Of a DNA stretch of 21,835 nt, positions 14,918-21,835 are shown one piece after another (the stretch's first letter is position 1; each line of letters starts with the position of its first letter). Origin of the DNA: CAYJBH01 sp964370605 (GTDB lineage: Bacteria > Bacillota > Clostridia > Oscillospirales > Ruminococcaceae); contig CAYJJX010000026.1 in assembly GCA_964370605.1 (NCBI GenBank), positions 1 through 21,835 on the forward strand, in the 5' to 3' direction. The notes beneath the pieces were generated by a model. The model was not told where the DNA came from. It saw only the letters and a program-made list of their open reading frames with translations, and searched no databases. The position numbers and the translations under genes were made by a program.

Positions 14918-15829
14918 TTAGTAGTTTGCACTCAAATATTCCTCGAGGCTGAGTCCACTTTCCATAATCGCATGGGAATGATTGGTTCCGACAAAACGAT
15001 AATGCCATGGCTCATAGCTAAAGCCGGTAACCGCCACCTTATCTTTGTCGTATCGCAAAATAAAACCAAATGTAGCACAATTTTCTACCAGCCACTCAAA
15101 CTCGGGAGTGTCCTCGAAACTCTGATATAAACTATTAAAATCCACTGCTAGTCCGAGAGTATGCTCACTGGTGCCGGGAGGTGCAATAAATTGCTCTGTC
15201 AGCTCGATTGCCTCTTCACGGGTCTTCCCCTCTGCAATATAGGCATCTATCCGAGCATTGTAATTGTTTGTTTGACGCTCATTGCTACGATAGGCCGACA
15301 CGATCCAAAGATTCACTCCCTCGTTTGCGGCGGCTGACATCATGTCCTTGAGAGCCTGTACACCAACGGTGGCAAACTCATAGCCGTCACCAACGCTTGA
15401 AAGTGCCGGCTCGTACCCTTCCGGTATGTAATTTTCTTTATTGACAAGCATGGGGGGATCATCGCCCGGATAAGTCATGTCTACAAGGCCTTCGCTTTCT
15501 TCCGATTCTGATGATGAAGCCTCTTCTCCCTCTGATTCACTTGTTGAATCGTCAGAGGCACTCTCGTCTTGTGATTCAGATGTGCTTTCATCGCCATCAC
15601 TGTTCGCCGGTTCGATTTCGCTTCCACTCGCTGAACTTTCAGAGTCACTACTTGCACCGTCTGTCGACTGTGACGCAGTATCTTGTGATTCTGTTGTGCT
15701 TTCTATTATCTTACCCACTCCCCAGATTGACAGTCCTACTATTGTTATACAAATCATGATAAATATAAAACGATTACGTGCTATTTGTGATTTACTGTAA
15801 CGATACTTCCTGTATTTCTTTTTTGCCAT
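14918..15829 (-). CDS. Membrane-anchored D-alanyl-D-alanine carboxypeptidase, VanY family
   Basis: A zinc peptidase that trims the terminal D-Ala from peptidoglycan stem peptides outside the membrane. The 303-residue protein has a basic N-terminus, one membrane segment at about 20-41, a long Ser/Glu/Asp-rich linker at about 42-115, and a VanY (peptidase M15B) domain at about 125-300. Zinc ligands are visible: His223 and Asp230 in SEHTLGLAVD, and His276 in EPWHYRFV; the SAYRS substrate-site motif is at 178-182. It has its own promoter and is not obviously co-transcribed with the ribosomal genes. Housekeeping cell-wall maturation is more likely than vancomycin resistance, since no other van genes are near. 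Confidence 0.93.
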   Translation of the reverse strand: MAKKKYRKYRYSKSQIARNRFIFIMICITIVGLSIWGVGKIIESTTESQDTASQSTDGASSDSESSASGSEIEPANSDGDESTSESQDESASDDSTSESEGEEASSSESEESEGLVDMTYPGDDPPMLVNKENYIPEGYEPALSSVGDGYEFATVGVQALKDMMSAAANEGVNLWIVSAYRSNERQTNNYNARIDAYIAEGKTREEAIELTEQFIAPPGTSEHTLGLAVDFNSLYQSFEDTPEFEWLVENCATFGFILRYDKDKVAVTGFSYEPWHYRFVGTNHSHAIMESGLSLEEYLSANY

Positions 15830-15861
15830 AAATATATGCCCTCTTGTTCATATACTAAAAT

Positions 15862-15890
15862 AGTATATCACAGCGCCTCAAAATATGCAA
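15862..15890 (-). promoter_or_regulatory. Sigma-A-type promoter of the VanY-like gene
   Basis: On the minus strand TTGCAT (15885-15890) and TATACT (15862-15867) are separated by exactly 17 bases. Transcription would start near 15855, about 25 bases before the ATG. The -10 lies in a perfect inverted repeat of ATATACTA with a TTT centre, which could also serve as an operator. Confidence 0.65.
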
Positions 15891-15910
15891 GCAAATGATT
15901 TTATTGCTGC

Positions 15911-16120
15911 ATATTGTATTCATTCACCCACGAAAAACGCTTCAAGATTGCCGAGCAGAAATTTCGCCTATCAAGGCGGAGGATTATTGACGACAACACC
16001 GATGGACGGAATTTCTGTCGGGGAGATGTGTTGGTTTGTGGGTTGGAGGACAATACATATTACTCGATACTCATTATTAAAAAAACACTGCCCTCAACTA
16101 TTTGTTGAAAGCAGTGTTTT
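15911..16120 (+). ncRNA. Candidate structured small RNA on the plus strand
   Basis: This stretch of the 306-base gap lacks a credible protein gene. Bases 15911-16060 fold into a long rod. Stems are 15915-15920 with 16052-16057, 15923-15931 with 16038-16047 (bulge at 16044), 15933-15940 with 16028-16037 (GG bulge), 15951-15963 with 16010-16021 (one bulged G), and an apical hairpin 15965-15978. Two pairs are G-U on the plus strand and would be A-C on the minus strand, which favours plus-strand RNA. It leads into a hairpin at 16082-16120 that ends in TTTTATT. A 6S-like RNA or another rod-shaped regulator is possible; a degenerate mobile element is the main alternative. I could not identify a clear promoter. 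Confidence 0.4.
16079..16120 (-). terminator. Intrinsic terminator of the ribosomal protein operon, probably bidirectional
   Basis: A perfect 10-bp outer stem (16082-16091 with 16111-16120), extended by UU/GG wobble pairs and a TCAAC/GTTGA inner stem, is followed on the minus strand by a run of seven T. It begins 15 bases after the rplQ stop. On the plus strand the same hairpin is followed by TTTTATT, so it may also end transcripts coming from the other side. Confidence 0.9.
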
Positions 16121-16135
16121 ATTAGTGGTGAAGTC

Positions 16136-16477
16136 TTATACCAACTCTAAAATTACCATCTCTGCGGCGTCGCCCTTACGCGGGCCGAGGCGGGTAATAC
16201 GGGTATAACCGCCGTTACGGTCGGCATACTGAGGTGCAATTACATCAAAAAGTTTTTTTGTAACGTCCTCTTTGGTGATATATCCCATTGCCTGACGCTT
16301 CGCATGAAGAGTTCCCGTCTTACCGAGTGTAATCATCTTCTCTGCATTTATGCGAACCTCTTTTGCTCTGGTTACTGTGGTCTCAATGCGACCGTTTTCA
16401 AACAGAAATGTTACCATAGCACGCATCATAGCCCGTCTCTGGTCGGTAGTTCTGCCTAATTTTCTTGTTCCCGGCAT
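16136..16477 (-). CDS. rplQ: 50S ribosomal protein L17
   Basis: L17 is a bacterial-specific protein of the large subunit near the exit tunnel. The product is 113 residues, a typical bacterial length, and opens with the family signature RKLGRTTDQRRAMMRAMVTF. It includes TTVTRAKEVRINAEKMITL and ends with the YTRITRLGPRKGDAAEMVIL segment, all diagnostic. It is the last gene of the alpha operon and is followed by a strong terminator. The nearest ribosome binding site candidate (AAAGGA) is about 14 bases from the ATG, longer than usual, and two hairpins occur upstream. Confidence 0.98.
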   Translation of the reverse strand: MPGTRKLGRTTDQRRAMMRAMVTFLFENGRIETTVTRAKEVRINAEKMITLGKTGTLHAKRQAMGYITKEDVTKKLFDVIAPQYADRNGGYTRITRLGPRKGDAAEMVILELV

Positions 16478-16586
16478 GATATTATAACCATTCCTTTCCG
16501 CACATCATGTGCTACTTGACACAGTTTGATATGATTTTTTATCAAACCGCATATCTCGAAACCTGTTGTTTGCGGTGGTTTTACGA
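16478..16586 (-). promoter_or_regulatory. Hairpin-containing gap between rpoA and rplQ
   Basis: This 109-base gap has no gene. It holds a perfect 8-bp hairpin (16524-16531 with 16540-16547) and a smaller GCACA-TGA-TGTGC hairpin closer to rplQ. Neither is followed by a T-run on the minus strand, so they are not terminators. They may affect mRNA processing or L17 expression; no known element is recognised. Confidence 0.35.
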
Positions 16587-17624
16587 TTACTCGTCGTCTT
16601 TAGTCAGAGTGAATCCGAGTGACTCTAATTTGGCGATAACCTCTTCCAGACTCTTGCGTCCAAGGTTTCTCACCTTCATCATCTCGTCTTCCGACTTGTT
16701 GATAAGATCGTCCACCGTATTGATGCCGGCACGTTTGAGACAGTTGAAACTTCGAACAGACAGATCCATCTCTTCGATGGTCATTTCAAGGATTTTCTCC
16801 TTGCCGCCGTCCTCTTTTTCAACCATGATTTCAACGTTCATCGCCTCTTCCGACAGCGATACAAACAGATTGAGATGCTCACACATCACCTTTGCTGCAA
16901 GACTAACTGCCATAGTAGCATCGATGGTGCCGTCGGTCTCGACCTCAAGTGTCAGCTTGTCAAAGTCGGTAATCTGTCCTACACGGGTGTTTTCCACATG
17001 ATAGTTTACACAGAGAACCGGCGTATAGATGCTGTCCACCGGAATTGCGGTGAGGCCTGCCTGCTCCGCTATTTTTTTGTTGCGATCGGCAGGAACGTAT
17101 CCTCTGCCGCGACCGAATGTCAGCTGCATCTCCAGTACGCCGCCTTCCGCCACGTGGGCGATATGAAAATCGGGATTCAGTATCTCGATTTCAGGATCGG
17201 CGGGAGCGTTCGGATCATCCGGGTTTTTTCCGATCATGCCTGCAGTGAGATCGATAGGACCTACCGCCTTGACGTATACCGTCTTCGGGCACTCACATTC
17301 CGGCATAAGCTTTGCCGCAACACCTTTGAGATTCAATACAATCTCGGTTACGTCTTCTTTTACACCCTCAACGGTTGAAAATTCGTGCAATACTCCATCA
17401 ATTCTTACCGCTGTAACCGCAACACCCGGAAGTGAGGAGAGCAAAATTCTGCGCATACTATTGCCCAGTGTAGTTCCAAAACCACGTTCCAGCGGCTCAA
17501 CTACAAATTTGCCGATCCTACCGTCCTGCGAAACATCTATCATCTCGATTTGCGGTTGATCTATATTGATATTGTATTGGCTGTTTTCCATCTCTTCCTT
17601 CAGTTTGGGTCGTTCCGTATCCAA
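16587..17624 (-). CDS. rpoA: DNA-directed RNA polymerase alpha subunit
   Basis: The alpha subunit nucleates RNA polymerase assembly, and its C-terminal domain contacts UP elements and activators. The N-terminal domain is clear from GKFVVEPLERGFGTTLGNSM and RRILLSSLPG. The C-terminal domain is clear from MDLSVRSFNCLKRAGINTVD and the RNLGRKSLEEV helix. TTG at 17624 is chosen because GGAGGG lies 7 bases upstream. The frame also has an ATG at 17639 that precedes this site, and an ATG at 17591 closer to the usual family start. The product is about 345 residues, slightly long: it has an N-terminal extension and a small Pro/Asp-rich insert (about 130-146) in the second alpha-NTD subdomain. Confidence 0.97.
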   Translation of the reverse strand: MDTERPKLKEEMENSQYNINIDQPQIEMIDVSQDGRIGKFVVEPLERGFGTTLGNSMRRILLSSLPGVAVTAVRIDGVLHEFSTVEGVKEDVTEIVLNLKGVAAKLMPECECPKTVYVKAVGPIDLTAGMIGKNPDDPNAPADPEIEILNPDFHIAHVAEGGVLEMQLTFGRGRGYVPADRNKKIAEQAGLTAIPVDSIYTPVLCVNYHVENTRVGQITDFDKLTLEVETDGTIDATMAVSLAAKVMCEHLNLFVSLSEEAMNVEIMVEKEDGGKEKILEMTIEEMDLSVRSFNCLKRAGINTVDDLINKSEDEMMKVRNLGRKSLEEVIAKLESLGFTLTKDDE

Positions 17625-17680
17625 TGTTAAACCCTCCATTTATATTATAAACCTAATAAATCTAAGCACACCGAGCGTTA

Positions 17681-18286
17681 TTACTTGGAATAAAGCTCGA
17701 CGATGAGATGTTCTTCAACCGGAAAGTCAATGTCATCACGCTCAGGCAATGTGTTGACTGTTCCCTGGAGGGAATTCTTTTCCTTGTCCAGCCATTTAGG
17801 TACTGTGACAACCACAGCATCTTCACCGGTAAGTCTCTTGAACTTCTCTGAAGCACGACTCTTGTCGCATACAGCAACTACATCGCCCTGTTTTACAATA
17901 TAGGACGGTATGTCTACTTTGCTTCCATTAACGGTGATATGACCGTGGGCTGTAACCTGACGCGCTTCGCGGCGTGTCATGGCGAAACCTAAACGGTAAA
18001 CAACATTATCAAGACGACGTTCTACCAAGCTCAGAAGGTTTTCACCGGGCTTACCGTGCATACGGGTTGCCTTTTCATAATACATACGGAATTGCTTTTC
18101 CAGAATACCGTAAACAAATTTTACCTTTTGCTTTTCGGTCAATTGGAGAGCATACTCCGACTTCTTCTTGCGCATTTGGTTGCCGCCGGGGTTACGATTG
18201 GTATTCTTTTTGCTATATCCCATTACTGCCGGGGAGATACCAAGCGCTTTACAACGCTTAGCGACGGGCTGCATATTTCTTGCCAT
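17681..18286 (-). CDS. rpsD: 30S ribosomal protein S4
   Basis: S4 is a primary 16S rRNA binding protein that starts small-subunit assembly. The 201-residue product has the S4 N-terminal region and the S4 RNA-binding fold at about 90-155, with the ERRLDNVVYRLGFAMTRREA signature. It has no Cys-rich zinc motif at its N-terminus (only one Cys near residue 12), so it is the zinc-independent form. It lies between rpsK and rpoA, the usual alpha-operon order, where S4 often acts as the translational repressor. Confidence 0.98.
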   Translation of the reverse strand: MARNMQPVAKRCKALGISPAVMGYSKKNTNRNPGGNQMRKKKSEYALQLTEKQKVKFVYGILEKQFRMYYEKATRMHGKPGENLLSLVERRLDNVVYRLGFAMTRREARQVTAHGHITVNGSKVDIPSYIVKQGDVVAVCDKSRASEKFKRLTGEDAVVVTVPKWLDKEKNSLQGTVNTLPERDDIDFPVEEHLIVELYSK

Positions 18287-18303
18287 CTAACTATTCTCCT
18301 TTA

Positions 18304-18708
18304 CTATATTCTACGACGCTTGGGCGGGCGACATCCGTTATGTGGTACCGGCGTCACATCTTTGAAAGAGTTGACGTCAAGTCCTGCCGTGTTAAGCGCT
18401 CTGATAGCGGCATCACGACCGGAACCCGGTCCTTTTACATAGACTTCTACACTGCGCATTCCATGCTCCATCGCAGCTTTCGCAGCAGTTTCCGCAGCCA
18501 TCTGAGCAGCATAAGGAGTGCTCTTACGGGAGCCCTTGAAGCCAAGTCCACCCGTCGAAGACCAGGAAATAGCATTGCCCTGTACATCGGTAATGGTTAC
18601 AATGGTGTTGTTAAAGGTGCATTGAATATGCGCTACTCCGCGCTCAATATTCTTACGCTCACGACGTTTCCTTATCGCACCTGATTTTTTGGCGCCTTTG
18701 GTTGCCAT
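18304..18708 (-). CDS. rpsK: 30S ribosomal protein S11
   Basis: S11 lies on the platform of the small subunit near the mRNA exit path. The 134-residue product has a basic N-terminus, then the core IQCTFNNTIVTITDVQGNAI and the C-terminal signature IRALNTAGLDVNSFKDVTPV followed by HNGCRPPKRRR. Length and sequence are normal. It follows rpsM by 13 bases and precedes rpsD by 17. Confidence 0.99.
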   Translation of the reverse strand: MATKGAKKSGAIRKRRERKNIERGVAHIQCTFNNTIVTITDVQGNAISWSSTGGLGFKGSRKSTPYAAQMAAETAAKAAMEHGMRSVEVYVKGPGSGRDAAIRALNTAGLDVNSFKDVTPVPHNGCRPPKRRRI

Positions 18709-18721
18709 GTAATTTCCTCCC

Positions 18722-19090
18722 TTACTTCTTCTTGTTGGCTACTGTGCGTTTTGGACCTTTGCGGGTTCTTGCGTTTGTTTTGCTACGCTGTCCGCGCACC
18801 GGCAGTCCTTTGCGGTGACGAACACCTCTGTAACAGCCGATCTCAACAAGACGTTTAATGTTGAGTGCTACCTCACGACGAAGATCACCCTCAACCTGAG
18901 CTACCTTGTCGATAGCATCACGAAGTTTTGCAACTTCATCGTCGGTCAAGTCTTTGACACGAGTGTCAGGATTGACACCTGTCATGCTCAAAATTTCCCG
19001 AGACTTATTTATTCCTATACCGAAAATATAGGTAAGTCCGGCCTCCACTCGCTTCTCTTTAGGCAGGTCTACACCAGCGATACGTGCCAT
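18722..19090 (-). CDS. rpsM: 30S ribosomal protein S13
   Basis: S13 sits on the head of the small subunit and touches the large subunit and P-site tRNA. The 122-residue product opens ARIAGVDLPKEKRVEAGLTY, contains the GIGINKSREIL helix-hairpin-helix region, and ends with the RGVRHRKGLPVRGQRSKTNA stretch and a Lys-rich tail, all standard. It follows rpmJ in the common order infA-rpmJ-rpsM-rpsK. Confidence 0.99.
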   Translation of the reverse strand: MARIAGVDLPKEKRVEAGLTYIFGIGINKSREILSMTGVNPDTRVKDLTDDEVAKLRDAIDKVAQVEGDLRREVALNIKRLVEIGCYRGVRHRKGLPVRGQRSKTNARTRKGPKRTVANKKK

Positions 19091-19158
19091 ATTTTTTTCC
19101 TTTCCTTGTCATGCCTACTGTATTTTCGTTTGATACGCGATAATTCATTATGGATTAA

Positions 19159-19272
19159 TTAACCCTGTCTTTGCTTGTGCTTTTTATTCTGACAGATTAC
19201 CATAACTCTGCCTTTGCGCTTGATTATTTTGCATTTTTCGCAGATGGGTTTTACAGACGGTTTAACCTTCAT
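19159..19272 (-). CDS. rpmJ: 50S ribosomal protein L36
   Basis: A 37-residue zinc-ribbon-type protein of the large subunit. It begins MKVKPSVKPICEKCKIIKRK and ends VICQNKKHKQRQG. Zinc ligands are Cys11, Cys14, Cys27 and His32, so this is the zinc-binding form. ATG at 19272 follows AGGAGG at close spacing. It lies between infA and rpsM, as in nearly all Firmicutes. Confidence 0.98.
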   Translation of the reverse strand: MKVKPSVKPICEKCKIIKRKGRVMVICQNKKHKQRQG

Positions 19273-19282
19273 TTTGTCCTCC

Positions 19283-19501
19283 TTATTTTGAACGCCATGT
19301 TATGCGCCCTTTGGTTAGATCGTAGGGCGACATCTCAACGGTAACCTTGTCACCCGGAAGAATACGTATAAAATTCATGCGCAGTTTCCCACTGATATGG
19401 GCAAGCAGTCGATGCTTATTCTCAAGCTCTACTAAAAACATAGCATTTGGCATAGCTTCTATTACTATACCCTCAACTTCTATAACATCTTCTTTGGACA
19501 A
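19283..19501 (-). CDS. infA: Translation initiation factor IF-1
   Basis: IF-1 binds the ribosomal A site during initiation. The 72-residue product is a single OB fold with the family sequence EGIVIEAMPNAMFLVELENK and the FIRILPGDKVTVEMSPYDLT stretch, ending in GRITWR. The start is TTG at 19501, 7 bases after a GGGGG site. The gene overlaps the upstream KOW gene by 22 bases in another frame, indicating translational coupling. Confidence 0.98.
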   Translation of the reverse strand: MSKEDVIEVEGIVIEAMPNAMFLVELENKHRLLAHISGKLRMNFIRILPGDKVTVEMSPYDLTKGRITWRSK

Positions 19502-19782
19502 GTTTCATCCCCCTGTTCTTTGTTTTGTGCTTCACATATCGCCCGATAGAGTAGCCTGTTCGATCCGAGAAGTTCTCGTTCAACAACCAACCGTGTCGTC
19601 TGGATATGCTTCGCTTTTTTCTTTTTTGGTGTTTCGGTTTTTCTGTTGCGGCCGTCGGCGAGAAATACAAATTCTCCTTCCGTTTTTACAACCGCAAACA
19701 TGATGGTTTTATCTCTGCCAGCAAGCGATTTTACAATCTGTCCTACCATCGGTGCCGCGTGAGTATCCGGGATCTTCTTCAT
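19480..19782 (-). CDS. KOW-domain RNA-binding protein (L14e/L6e/L27e-like)
   Basis: A small basic protein of about 100 residues found in many Clostridia between map and infA, annotated as a KOW-domain RNA-binding protein. Near its N-terminus it has the KOW-like strand-loop segment VGQIVKSLAGRDKTIMFAVV, followed by FVFLADGRNRKTETPKKKKA and a basic helix. A ribosome-associated role is inferred from family and from its place in the ribosomal operon; no precise function is known. The ATG at 19782 overlaps the map stop codon (TGATG), with GGAGG 7 bases upstream. An in-frame TTG at 19797 precedes that site and is less likely. Confidence 0.85.
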   Translation of the reverse strand: MKKIPDTHAAPMVGQIVKSLAGRDKTIMFAVVKTEGEFVFLADGRNRKTETPKKKKAKHIQTTRLVVERELLGSNRLLYRAICEAQNKEQGDETCPKKML

Positions 19783-20540
19783 CACCCGTCCTCCCAACCG
19801 ATTGTTAGAATTTTTGCTCCATCGTTTGTGATAGCCACAGTGTGTTCAAAATGGGCCGATAGTTTTCCGTTTTGTGTCTTTACGGTCCATTCGTCGGCTA
19901 AAACCTTTGTGAGGTTTGTGCCTATATTTATCATCGGCTCTATTGCAAGCGTCATTCCGGGTACGAGGCGCGGGCCTCTTCCGGGTGGGCCGAAGCAGGG
20001 AATCTGCGGTTCTTCATGCAGTTCACGACCAACGCCGTGTCCTACCCAGTCTCTGACCGGAAAAAATCCAAACTGCGCAACATGTGTCTCGATCGCGTTG
20101 CTTATATCCCCAACCCGATTGCCGGGTTTTGCTTGTTCAATTGCCTTGTATAAGGCTTCTTTTGTCGCCGCCAGCAGTGTTCTTGCCGATTCGTCGACCT
20201 CGCCGACCGCATAGGTTGCGGCGTTGTCGCCATGGAATCCTTCATAAAGTGCTCCAACGTCAATACTTATTATGTCGCCATCTTTGAGCGTCTCGTTTGA
20301 AGGTATGCCGTGTATTACGGTGTCATTGACCGAGGCACATATGCTTGCCGGAAAGCCGCCGTAACCTTTGAAGCTCGGTATTGCACCCGCTTGTTTGATT
20401 ACCTTGGCCGCAATTGCGTCCAGCTCCCGTGTCGTTATCCCTACCTCGACCGCTCGGCCGACTGCCTTGAGCGCTTCGGCGGATATCGCACATGCCTTGG
20501 CGAGAGCTTTCAGCTCTCTTTGGTTTTTTACAACTATCAA
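19782..20540 (-). CDS. map: Methionine aminopeptidase, type I
   Basis: Removes the initiator Met from nascent proteins in the cytoplasm. The 252-residue product has the pita-bread fold of family M24A. Metal ligands are all visible: Asp94, Asp105 (HGDNAATY), His168 (GHGVGRELHEEP), Glu201 (AIEPMI) and Glu232 (FEHTVAI), with substrate-site His77 in VIHGIP and His175. There is no N-terminal zinc-finger or SH3-binding extension. The start is TTG at 20540, near a weak GGGG site in the end of adk. It lies between adk and the KOW gene, the usual spc-alpha operon order. Confidence 0.98.
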   Translation of the reverse strand: MIVVKNQRELKALAKACAISAEALKAVGRAVEVGITTRELDAIAAKVIKQAGAIPSFKGYGGFPASICASVNDTVIHGIPSNETLKDGDIISIDVGALYEGFHGDNAATYAVGEVDESARTLLAATKEALYKAIEQAKPGNRVGDISNAIETHVAQFGFFPVRDWVGHGVGRELHEEPQIPCFGPPGRGPRLVPGMTLAIEPMINIGTNLTKVLADEWTVKTQNGKLSAHFEHTVAITNDGAKILTIGWEDG

Positions 20541-20541
20541 G

Positions 20542-21174
20542 TTAAAGCCCCAACACCGTTGAAATCTCGTCTAGTGTATCGACAATACTCAAGGTAGCGT
20601 CGATATTGACAAGCTTGCCTGTCTTTGTATAGTAGTCGATAAGCGGTTTAGTAAGCTCATCGTATACATTTAGTCTCTCTAGTATCGTCTGCGGCTCGTC
20701 GTCCTTTCGGACAATCAGATGACCACTGCAACGATCGCATATACCGTCCTCGGTGCTCGGTTTGCTGTCCACATGGAATGTGGTACCGCAATCGACGCAG
20801 ACACGTCTTCCGGACAATCGCTTTATCACCTCGTCGGAGCTAATGTCGAACTGTATCACCTTGTCAATATTCACACCAAGGTCATCCAGCATCGCCGCCT
20901 GCTCCAGTGTTCTCGGAACACCGTCCAAAATAAATCCACTCTCACAGTCCGGCTGATTTATACGTTCTTTGACTATGTTTATTACAACATCGTCCGGAAC
21001 CAGCTTGCCGGCTTCAATAATCGACTTAGCTTGTAACCCGAGTTCTGTCTTTTGTTTGATTGCCTCGCGAAGTATTGCTCCGGTGCTTATGGAGGCGAAG
21101 GAATACCTTTCGGCTATCCCTTCAGCCGCCGTGCCTTTACCTGCTCCCGGAGCACCTAAAAATATCAGATTCAT
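20542..21174 (-). CDS. adk: Adenylate kinase, zinc-binding LID form
   Basis: Converts ATP + AMP to two ADP, keeping adenylate pools balanced. The 210-residue product opens MNLIFLGAPGAGKGT with the P-loop. The AMP-binding site is in ISTGAILREAI and FILDGVPRTLEQA. The long LID has four cysteines in two pairs (126/129 and 146/149), the structural zinc site typical of Gram-positive enzymes. Two small departures are seen: Val86 where the GFPRT motif usually has Phe, and Ala33 where Asp is common in STGD. Both lie near the AMP pocket but are conservative enough for activity. Confidence 0.98.
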   Translation of the reverse strand: MNLIFLGAPGAGKGTAAEGIAERYSFASISTGAILREAIKQKTELGLQAKSIIEAGKLVPDDVVINIVKERINQPDCESGFILDGVPRTLEQAAMLDDLGVNIDKVIQFDISSDEVIKRLSGRRVCVDCGTTFHVDSKPSTEDGICDRCSGHLIVRKDDEPQTILERLNVYDELTKPLIDYYTKTGKLVNIDATLSIVDTLDEISTVLGL

Positions 21175-21191
21175 ACCTTTGACTATCCTTT

Positions 21192-21835
21192 TTATTCCAA
21201 AAAGCCTTTGTGGTGTCTCATGGTCAGATAACTCTCAATCTGACGAACCGTGTCAAGTGCAACACCGACAACGATAAGCAGCGAAGTACCACCCAGTTGA
21301 AGCGGTATTCCGGTTAAGTTTCCGAGAACGATCGGACCAACCGCAACGGTTGCAAGGAACAGAGCACCGATAAAGGTAATCTTGGACAACACCTTTACGA
21401 TGAAGTCGGAAGTCGGCTTTCCGGGACGAATACCCGGGATTGTACCGTTGTTTTTGCGAAGATTATTTGCAATCTCTACCGGATTATACTGCATAGATAC
21501 ATAGAAGTAGTTAAACGCTATGATGAGCAGTAGGTAGATAACGGCATAAGTTATTCCATTATAGTTGAATGTAGCAACTATGCCACCGAAAAAGCTGTCG
21601 GGATCAGGATTAAGCAGTGACCCAAGTGTACCGGGAAGCGATACGATCGACGATGCGAAGATGATTGGCATAACACCGCTCATGTTCAACTTTATCGGAA
21701 TGAATGTTGATTGACCGCCAAACATCTTGCGGCCTACCACTTTTTTAGCATATTGTACCGGTATTCTACGCTCCGCAGCCGCCAAAATAACGACAAATGC
21801 TACCGCCACAAGGGCAAGTATGCCGATGATCGGCA
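21192..21835 (-). CDS. secY: Protein translocase subunit SecY, C-terminal part (gene continues past the right edge)
   Basis: SecY is the channel of the Sec translocon. The window holds about the last 213 residues; the frame is open to the edge, so the 5' end is outside. The sequence includes a hydrophobic helix leading into AAAERRIPVQYAKKVVGRKM, the FIPIKLNMSGVMPIIFASSI motif of the TM7 region, a NPVEIANNLRKNNGTIPGIR cytoplasmic loop important for SecA/ribosome contact, and the last membrane helices ending VRQIESYLTMRHHKGFLE. Its stop is 17 bases before adk, as in the canonical spc operon. Confidence 0.98.
   Translation of the reverse strand, partial: PIIGILALVAVAFVVILAAAERRIPVQYAKKVVGRKMFGGQSTFIPIKLNMSGVMPIIFASSIVSLPGTLGSLLNPDPDSFFGGIVATFNYNGITYAVIYLLLIIAFNYFYVSMQYNPVEIANNLRKNNGTIPGIRPGKPTSDFIVKVLSKITFIGALFLATVAVGPIVLGNLTGIPLQLGGTSLLIVVGVALDTVRQIESYLTMRHHKGFLE

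Noticed and set aside
14918..15829. Vancomycin resistance gene vanY
   Set aside because: The enzyme family matches, but no ligase, dehydrogenase, VanX or two-component genes are nearby. A general cell-wall role is more likely.
15885..16208. Plus-strand reading frames of 107 and 64 codons in the gap downstream of rplQ
   Set aside because: The frames have no ribosome binding site, run through the terminator and into antisense of rplQ, and match no family I recognise. The pairing pattern favours RNA structure instead.
16516..16544. Consensus TTGACA on the plus strand between rpoA and rplQ as a promoter
   Set aside because: No acceptable -10 hexamer lies 16-18 bases downstream, and a transcript would be antisense to rpoA with no matching gene. 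The bases are better explained by the 8-bp hairpin there.

Overview
This window comes from a motile, Gram-positive, low-to-moderate GC bacterium of the class Clostridia. The evidence is the flagellar gene order, a Firmicutes KOW-domain gene between map and infA, a class B sortase with its neighbouring surface protein, a VanY-type peptidase, AGGAGG-like ribosome binding sites and frequent TTG start codons. The order or family is not decided here. Every protein-coding gene I can support is on the minus strand, so transcription runs from high to low coordinates.

Region 1 (about 16.08-21.8 kb) is the end of the spc/alpha ribosomal operon: secY (cut by the window edge), adk, map, a KOW-domain RNA-binding protein, infA, rpmJ, rpsM, rpsK, rpsD, rpoA and rplQ. 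It closes with a strong intrinsic terminator at 16079-16120. Region 2 (about 15.83-16.08 kb) has no convincing protein gene. It holds a 150-nt imperfect inverted repeat that folds better as plus-strand RNA and runs toward the same terminator, so it is a candidate small RNA. Region 3 (14.9-15.85 kb) is a membrane-anchored VanY-family D-Ala-D-Ala carboxypeptidase with its own good sigma-A promoter.

Region 4 (3.46-14.85 kb) looks like one long operon. It starts with a 1477-residue secreted protein carrying six cadherin-like beta-sandwich repeats and a terminal NPNTS pentapeptide, followed by a class B sortase. Only 20 bp after the sortase come the basal-body and export genes flgB, flgC, fliE, fliF, fliG, fliH and fliI. 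Region 5 (1-3.33 kb) continues with fliJ, fliK, flgD, a TIGR02530-type flagellar protein and the start of flgE, behind a second promoter in the unusually wide fliI-fliJ gap.

The promoters of regions 4 and 5 share an exact 13-bp box, within a longer match, at the same distance from TATAAT. This suggests co-regulation of the surface-protein/sortase/basal-body unit and the hook unit. The most unusual points are the sortase and its putative substrate embedded at the head of the flagellar operon, the substrate's sorting-like motif without any membrane segment, the shared promoter box, the candidate structured RNA downstream of rplQ, and a hairpin-rich leader before flgE.
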